Positions 59,650 to 64,000 of a stretch of DNA of 64,000 nt are shown in pieces (positions within the stretch are counted from its first letter, which is position 1; each line of letters opens with the position of its first letter). The DNA is from Acidimicrobiia bacterium UBA5794 (GTDB lineage: Bacteria > Actinomycetota > Acidimicrobiia > Spongiisociales > UBA5794): NCBI GenBank assembly GCA_002418265.1, contig DIDS01000010.1:93785-157784 (forward strand), given 5' to 3'. The notes under the pieces were generated by a model. The model was not told the DNA's origin, did not search any database, and was given only the letters and a program-made list of their open reading frames with translations. Made by a program: the position numbers and the translations under genes.

Positions 59650-61083
59650 ATGTTCGACATCACCCATGCACCAGACGCAGCCTCCGTTGCAGGAGCAGAC
59701 CTCGCTGTTGTCCCCGTCTTCGCCGAAAGGACGCCGGTCGATGGCGATGCTCTGGCCCCGGATTTCGATGCCATCTCCGCTCTGCTCGACGCCAAGGACT
59801 TCACAGGAAAGTCGGGACAGACACTGTTTCTCCAGACCGGAGGAATGGCAGCTGAAACGCTTCTTGTTGGGCTCGGTGACGATGTCGATCTCGAAGCAAT
59901 ACGGCGCGCTGCGGGGAACGCCGCCAAGGCGATGAGCCGATACGAAACGGTGGTCTCCACCCTGCACGGTGTTCCGCTCGATGGTGCCGCTGGTGCTGCA
60001 GCAATGGGCTTCTGGCTGGGTGCCTATTCCTTCGACGAGTACAAATCCGAACCCCAGCCTTCGAAGGTTGCTTCGGTCGTATTCGCTGGTGGTCCTGGCA
60101 TCAGCACCGAGATCGAACGCGCACGCACGATCACCGAGGGTGTCATCCTTGCCCGCGATCTTGTCAATCGACCGGCATTGGACAAGCCCCCGACGGCGAT
60201 CGCAGCGATTGCCGCCGACCTCGCAGACAATATTGACGTCAAGATCTATGAAGAAGCCGAGATCGAAGAGGCTGGCTTCGGTGGGCTCATCGCTGTCAAC
60301 CGGGGAGCGGATCGTCCTGCACGCATGGTGGTCATGAAGTACGAACCGCAGGGTGCGACAAAGACGGTTGCGTTTGTTGGAAAGGGAATCGTCTTCGACT
60401 CGGGTGGCCTGTCGATCAAGCCTGCGGACGGTATGGAGACAATGAAGACCGACATGGCGGGTGCTGCCGCTGTCATGGGCGCCGTTCAAGCGATCGCACG
60501 GATCGGGCTCATCGTCAACGTTGTCGGGATCACGCCCCTGACGGAGAATCTCACGGGTGGATCAGCCCAGCGTCCCGGTGATGTCCTGACCGCATACAAC
60601 GGCAAGACGATTGAGGTCCTCAACACCGACGCCGAGGGCAGACTGGTTCTCGCCGATGGGCTGTCGCTGGCTGCGGAGATGGAGCCAGATCTGATCGTTG
60701 ACATTGCGACCCTCACCGGGGCATGCAAGGTTGCGCTTGGTCCAAATATCGGCGGGTTGCTCGCCCATGATGACGACGCCGCCCACATGGTCGAGGCGGC
60801 CGCTGCCGCAGCAGGTGAGAAGGTGTGGCGCCTTCCCCTCGATACGGAATACGCCACGATGATCAAGAGCGACATAGCCGACATGAAGAACACCGGCGAA
60901 CGGTGGGGCGGCACCATCACCGCAGCCCTGCTCCTGTCGGAGTTCGTTGGCGACATCCCGTGGGTTCACCTCGATGTTGCTGGCCCGGCCCGGGTGAGCA
61001 AAGCCGAACACTATGTCTCCAAGGGTGGTTCCGGCTTCGGTGTCAGAACCCTGGTAGCCATCGCAGAGGCGTTGGCCGAATAG
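59650..61083 (+). CDS. pepA: leucyl aminopeptidase (M17)
   Basis: 477 aa from ATG 59650 (AAGGAG upstream); the frame back to 59485 is antisense/shadow sequence of tkt. N-terminal macro-like domain (~1-160) and C-terminal dizinc catalytic domain: VGKGIVFDSGGLSIKP, MKTDMAGAAAVMGA, the signature NTDAEGRLVLADGL and ATLTGACKVALG. It starts 49 nt after tkt. Confidence 0.94.
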   Translation: MFDITHAPDAASVAGADLAVVPVFAERTPVDGDALAPDFDAISALLDAKDFTGKSGQTLFLQTGGMAAETLLVGLGDDVDLEAIRRAAGNAAKAMSRYETVVSTLHGVPLDGAAGAAAMGFWLGAYSFDEYKSEPQPSKVASVVFAGGPGISTEIERARTITEGVILARDLVNRPALDKPPTAIAAIAADLADNIDVKIYEEAEIEEAGFGGLIAVNRGADRPARMVVMKYEPQGATKTVAFVGKGIVFDSGGLSIKPADGMETMKTDMAGAAAVMGAVQAIARIGLIVNVVGITPLTENLTGGSAQRPGDVLTAYNGKTIEVLNTDAEGRLVLADGLSLAAEMEPDLIVDIATLTGACKVALGPNIGGLLAHDDDAAHMVEAAAAAAGEKVWRLPLDTEYATMIKSDIADMKNTGERWGGTITAALLLSEFVGDIPWVHLDVAGPARVSKAEHYVSKGGSGFGVRTLVAIAEALAE

Positions 61084-61099
61084 CGAGCAAGCTCGCTAC

Positions 61100-61223
61100 T
61101 AACCAGCTTTCTGCTTTCAGCTTCCGTGTCTTCGCGCCCGTAGGGCCCCAGCTCATTTGTTCACACGGTGTGCGATGTCAGATTCTGAAGCTGTGAGCTG
61201 AAAACAGAAAGCTGATAGCTGTG
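61100..61223. repeat. AGCTNNN-type heptad arrays before the CAP-protein gene
   Basis: AGCTTTC/TGCTTTC/AGCTTCC units near 61102-61124, and AGCTGTG AGCTGAA AACAGAA AGCTGAT AGCTGTG (61189-61223) in strict 7-bp phase. Confidence 0.75.
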
Positions 61224-61257
61224 ATTCGTGTGCGGGCAAAGCCCGCAGATGAATCAC
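61221..61257 (+). other. long interrupted hairpin upstream of the CAP-protein gene
   Basis: GTGATTC/GAATCAC outer stem, 4-nt internal loops, GCGGGC/GCCCGC inner stem and an AAA loop. It could terminate pepA transcription or belong to the repeat system. A second stem, ACAGAGAG (61284-61291) with CTCTCTGT (61306-61313), stands just before the TAGGA ribosome binding site. Confidence 0.55.
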
Positions 61258-61286
61258 TTAGGCGTCCCAGACCACGGCCCGATACA
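61258..61286 (+). promoter_or_regulatory. putative promoter of the CAP-protein gene
   Basis: TTAGGC - 17 bp - GATACA; weak matches to both hexamers. If used, the leader would contain the 61284-61313 stem. Confidence 0.25.
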
Positions 61287-61324
61287 GAGAGAGGTCAGAC
61301 AACTGCTCTCTGTTAGGAACATCC

Positions 61325-62086
61325 ATGCGGGTCGCACGTCGAAGCATCGTCCTCATCGCTCTTGTTGCAATGCTCGTCGCAACATTTGCAGTTCCTGCGG
61401 TTGCTGGTTCCGAGGGATCGTTCATTGCAAAGATCAACTCATCGAGGGCAGCGAACGGTCTTGCTCCCCTTGAGAGCTACTGGGATCTCACTGACGATGC
61501 CCGATCTCATTCAAACCTGATGGCGAGCCGTGGTGAGCTGTTCCATAGCTCGACCCTCGGCTCCGTGACCACGGGCTGGGATCGTCTTGGCGAAAACGTC
61601 GGGGTGGGTCCCGATGTTTCAACACTTCATACCGCGTTCATGAATTCCCCCAGCCATCGCAACAACATCCTCGGCGACTACAACTACGTTGGAGTGGGGG
61701 TCACGGTTGACGGCAACGGGGTGATGTGGGTCACCGTCGTGTTCATGAAGGCAGCCTCCGGACTCAATGGTGGCGGACCAACAACGACAACCACAACGAC
61801 GACGGTTCCCCCAACAACCACGACGACAACCACAACGGTTCCCCCAACAACCACGACGACGACGGTTCCCTCGGCGACCACGACCACCCAGCCACAGGTG
61901 ACCACGACCACGCAGCCAAAGACGACGACTCACGCACCCGAGACGAAGACGACGACGACCTATGCGGCCGCGTCAGGTCAACTGTCAGATTCTGTGTCTG
62001 AGGATGAGGTCCAAGCTGCACGTGATCTCTTGATGGCTCAATACCCACGCTTCGGCAATCCCTCTCCCGCTGCCCTTCTCGACTGA
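61325..62086 (+). CDS. secreted CAP/SCP-domain protein with Thr-rich tail
   Basis: 253 aa. Signal peptide (RRSIVLIALVAMLVATFAVPAVAG), CAP domain ~30-140 (INSSRAANGLAPLESYWDL, HSNLMASRGELFHSS, LGENVGVG, FMNSPSHRNNILGDYNYVGV), then a low-complexity Thr/Pro tail (~150-215) of PPTTTTTTTTV-like units and a short helical end. Bacterial CAP proteins are extracellular, with no single known activity. The Thr/Pro tail resembles the linker in the PQQ lipoprotein at 15.5 kb. Confidence 0.88.
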   Translation: MRVARRSIVLIALVAMLVATFAVPAVAGSEGSFIAKINSSRAANGLAPLESYWDLTDDARSHSNLMASRGELFHSSTLGSVTTGWDRLGENVGVGPDVSTLHTAFMNSPSHRNNILGDYNYVGVGVTVDGNGVMWVTVVFMKAASGLNGGGPTTTTTTTTVPPTTTTTTTTVPPTTTTTTVPSATTTTQPQVTTTTQPKTTTHAPETKTTTTYAAASGQLSDSVSEDEVQAARDLLMAQYPRFGNPSPAALLD

Positions 62087-62100
62087 TTGAGAGGCGGCGA

Positions 62101-62121
62101 AGCTCACAGCTCACAGCGGAC
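62101..62121 (+). repeat. AGCTCAC heptads after the CAP gene
   Basis: AGCTCAC AGCTCAC AGCGGAC, 15 nt past the stop. Confidence 0.55.
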
Positions 62122-62158
62122 ATTGTCCCTGTGGCGACGAGAGACCAGGAGTCGACGA

Positions 62159-63217
62159 CTATTCGCCACATGCTTGGCAGTTGGGGCGTTTGGCAATCGA
62201 CAATTGATCGAAACGGCCCTGCCTGGCGTTGAACAGCGTCAGGGTGCCATACAACCCGTGATCCACACCCGCTGCGATCTGGATGGCAGCTGATGCCTGA
62301 AGAGAACCGATGATGCCCGTCACCGCTCCCAGGACTCCGACGGTTGAGCAATCGAGTACGGCGTCGCCGGACGGGTCAACAGGGAACAGGCATCGGTAGC
62401 AGGGACCAACAGTGGAATCGAAGACAGCCAGTTGACCCTCAAATCCATATACCGACGCGTAGATCATGGGACCGCCGAGCGCAATACACGCCGAGTTGAG
62501 GGCGTAGCGGACTGCAAAGTTGTCCGTTGCATCGATGACCACGTCGCTGCCTGCAATCACCGTTCGTGCATTCTGTTCTGTGACCATTTCTTCAACAGCA
62601 GACACGACGACCTCAGGGTTGAGGGCATGCAGTCGTGCTGCCGCAGCCTTCACTTTTGGAGTTCCGACATCGTCGGTTGCGTACAGCGGCTGACGATGCA
62701 GGTTCGCCAGGTCAACGATGTCTGGATCAATGACGACGATTGATCCGACACCGGCGGTTGCCAGATAGCTCAACGCCGGGCATCCAAGGCCCCCCGCCCC
62801 GACGACGGTGATCGTTGCGGCTGCGAGGTTTCGCTGTCCCTCGATACCGAAGCCAGCAAGACGGATCTGGCGGTCATAGCGCTCAACCTCATCCGCAGAG
62901 AGCGATGCCGGACCCGAGGTCGCACGCATCCGTCTGAGTGCATCGGCGCCACCTGCGAGAGACACCGACGCTGGAACTCCCGCCAGCCTCAAGCCCTCCA
63001 CGGCCGTCTTGGATCGCAGACCGATGTCGCACACAACCAACACCCGGTCGTTTGCGTTGACGAAACGGAGCGGATCGCGAGCGAGTTCGTTTGCGTCAAC
63101 ATTGATTGCCGATGTGAACACAGGATCCTGTTCGCGGCCAAAGCGGATGTCGAGTATCGCATCGAATTCGGCTGCGTCGACGTCCGCCGGCGCGATCTCA
63201 AGATTGTCACCCGTCAT
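62159..63217 (-). CDS. rhodanese - ThiF/MoeB-type adenylyltransferase fusion (rhodanese first)
   Basis: 352 aa. Residues ~8-95 are a rhodanese-like domain with active Cys 63 in VVCDIGLRSKTA. Residues ~107-352 are an E1-like adenylyltransferase: YDRQIRLAGFGIEGQ, VVGAGGLGCPALSYLA, VIDPDIVDLANLHRQPLY, IDATDNFAVRYALN and zinc pairs CYRC and CQAC. It should activate the C-terminus of a sulfur-carrier protein (ThiS/MoaD type) and supply sulfur. In MoeZ-like enzymes the rhodanese follows the adenylyltransferase; here the order is reversed. No carrier gene is nearby. Confidence 0.9.
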   Translation of the reverse strand: MTGDNLEIAPADVDAAEFDAILDIRFGREQDPVFTSAINVDANELARDPLRFVNANDRVLVVCDIGLRSKTAVEGLRLAGVPASVSLAGGADALRRMRATSGPASLSADEVERYDRQIRLAGFGIEGQRNLAAATITVVGAGGLGCPALSYLATAGVGSIVVIDPDIVDLANLHRQPLYATDDVGTPKVKAAAARLHALNPEVVVSAVEEMVTEQNARTVIAGSDVVIDATDNFAVRYALNSACIALGGPMIYASVYGFEGQLAVFDSTVGPCYRCLFPVDPSGDAVLDCSTVGVLGAVTGIIGSLQASAAIQIAAGVDHGLYGTLTLFNARQGRFDQLSIAKRPNCQACGE

Positions 63218-63224
63218 GGTGGTG

Positions 63225-63230
63225 AGGCTA
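63225..63230 (-). promoter_or_regulatory. leaderless promoter -10 of the rhodanese-ThiF gene
   Basis: Minus-strand TAGCCT, seven bases before ATG 63217. Confidence 0.5.
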
Positions 63231-63238
63231 GTGCAGCA

Positions 63239-63517
63239 CTAGACGGCCAGACGCCCCGTACGGTCGGAGACGAATTGGCGGCGAACCGGTGGAGGAAGCC
63301 GATCGACAAGTGATCGGGGCAGTGGTGGGACCCGGTCCGGTACCAGGAGAACCCCGCTGTCGAACCGGACAAGTCGCTCTCGCAGGAGTGTTGAGAAATG
63401 AACCGGGATGGGTAGGGAGCGGCCGCTTTGTGCGGCAGCGGCGAGTCGTAGCAGGTCAGCGACCGCCCCCGGACCGATGGCAGCAATCCAAAATCGCCGG
63501 ATATATGGATCGGTCAT
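63239..63517 (-). CDS. hypothetical protein
   Basis: About 92 aa from ATG 63517 (AAGGAG ~12 nt upstream; ATG 63562 would give 107 aa). Basic, with a hydrophobic N-terminal half (IRRFWIAAIGPGAVADLLRL) and an Arg/Pro-rich end (VPPLPRSLVDRLPPPVRRQF). No family recognised. It ends 21 nt before the ThiF-type gene start. The open frame continues further upstream but that part looks non-coding. Confidence 0.5.
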   Translation of the reverse strand: MTDPYIRRFWIAAIGPGAVADLLRLAAAAQSGRSLPIPVHFSTLLRERLVRFDSGVLLVPDRVPPLPRSLVDRLPPPVRRQFVSDRTGRLAV

Positions 63518-63645
63518 TGCGAAGCCGTCTCCTTGTCCTTTCTCGATCCGTGGCGTGATCATCACTCGATGCTGGGCCGTGCGTCGCACCGGACCACGGT
63601 CCGAGGCACCCGGGAGCGGCAAGCATTCCCCGTCTGAGGGAGGAC

Positions 63646-63795
63646 ATGTCTGACGGGGCGAGGTCCCGGGCACCTTCGGACGATCTGGTGGGCTTCGGCG
63701 CTGCTTGTGTGCATCTGGCCCTGTTGGCGATGGATGAGTGGATGCAGATGGCATACCCGTATAGATATCAGATAAGAGCAAATAAGATCAAGTAG
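63646..63795 (+). CDS. possible 49-aa small protein
   Basis: ATG 63646 to TAG 63793-63795, preceded by GAGGGAGGAC. Residues include DDLVGFGAACVHLALLAMDE and an aromatic/basic end (YPYRYQIRANKIK). The ribosome binding site and amphipathic pattern are suggestive. No family recognised and it may be chance. The AT-rich 63760-63830 stretch follows or overlaps its end. Confidence 0.3.
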   Translation: MSDGARSRAPSDDLVGFGAACVHLALLAMDEWMQMAYPYRYQIRANKIK

Positions 63796-63827
63796 TATGA
63801 ATGAAGAGCGCGAAGTATTTCTCAAAA

Positions 63828-64000
63828 GTCAGAAGTCAGACGTCAGAAGCGGTTCAAACCCGTCCCCCCGGTCTTCCGGGGGGACGCGGAGTGGCGCCTG
63901 CGCAGCAGGCGCTGCGCAGCAGGGGGGCGTTTCAGCTTGTCGCGGTGTGAGAGCCCCCCTGCGCCTCGCTGCGCTCTGCGCGTCCCCCCGCAAGCGGGAG
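63828..64000. repeat. composite repeat, second direct copy, cut by the window end
   Basis: Heptads GTCAGAA GTCAGAC GTCAGAA (63828-63848), then the same GC-rich core order as at 10.9 kb: GTCCCCCCGGTCTTCCGGGG, GCGCCTGCGCAGCAGGCGC, GGGGGGCGTTTCAGCTTGTC, closing CCCGCAAGCGGGAG. Nearly identical to the 10.95-11.12 kb copy. Confidence 0.9.

Noticed and set aside
61129..61324. c-di-AMP (ydaO-type) riboswitch before the CAP gene
   Set aside because: Context fits, but I could not place the conserved core elements; only generic stems are visible.
63763..63791. Minus-strand promoter TTGATC-17-ATATCT
   Set aside because: Would give a ~240-nt leader to the hypothetical gene and overlaps the possible 49-aa ORF; AT-richness alone can explain the match.

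Overview
The window reads as a stretch of chromosome from a GC-rich actinobacterium (roughly 60 % GC by eye). Pointers are a NucS mismatch endonuclease, the menaquinone (men) pathway, SUF-type Fe-S assembly with SufU, a family-5 uracil-DNA glycosylase, and secreted proteins with long Thr/Pro linkers. The class Acidimicrobiia would fit, but that is a guess. Gene density is high. I found no rRNA, tRNA, CRISPR array, transposase or prophage gene.

Layout. 1-3.8 kb: an N-terminally cut GNAT/acyl-CoA synthetase fusion, a CBS-BON protein and an alpha/beta hydrolase. 3.8-10.1 kb: men genes in the order menF> <menD <menA <menB menE>. 10.1-16 kb: an atypical SDR, an M3 peptidase, a degenerate EEP-like membrane protein and a PQQ-propeller lipoprotein. 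16-21.2 kb: a YihY-like membrane protein, a heterodimeric ABC exporter and a flavin-binding PPOX-like protein. 21.4-25.8 kb: glutamate synthase large subunit. 26-27.4 kb: sufB. 27.5-32.2 kb: a heavy-metal chaperone and P-type ATPase of different codon style, then psuG/psuK. 32.3-38.1 kb: a small lipoprotein, a HAD hydrolase, nucS, an Rrf2 regulator, a sigma-70 factor, a DUF4015-like lipoprotein and udgB. 38.2-47.7 kb: sufD-Rieske-sufC1, sir2, fumC and pncB on the plus strand, facing sufC2-sufS-sufU-pncA on the minus strand. 47.8-52 kb: an LLM oxidoreductase, MBL hydrolase, TlpA-like and DsbB operon, plus small genes. 52-57.6 kb: lpd, an E2 acyltransferase, one gene fusing LipB to LipA, and a peptidase. 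57.6-64 kb: transketolase, leucyl aminopeptidase, a CAP-domain protein, a rhodanese-ThiF protein and small ORFs.

Genes that fit together: five menaquinone enzymes; E3, E2 and both lipoate-attachment activities in one transcription unit; SUF genes that would supply the clusters LipA needs; Sir2, PncA and PncB, which consume NAD and recycle nicotinamide, with a possible lysine acetyltransferase at the left edge as a Sir2 counterpart.

Four patterns run across the window. (1) At least 17 genes have a TANNNT -10 element ending 6-8 nt before the start codon, the signature of leaderless transcripts. (2) Intergenic regions carry mosaics of 7-bp tandem repeats of several unrelated sequences, sometimes joined to GC-rich palindromic cores. 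At least six genes take their stop codon from such a heptad, and one array lies in frame in the E2 linker. (3) Two separate SUF transcription units share a 54-bp promoter block (about 44/54 identical by eye, no gaps). (4) Several proteins have unusual architecture: the LipB-LipA fusion, rhodanese before ThiF, a P-type ATPase with CPG instead of CPC, and an EEP-fold protein without its catalytic residues.
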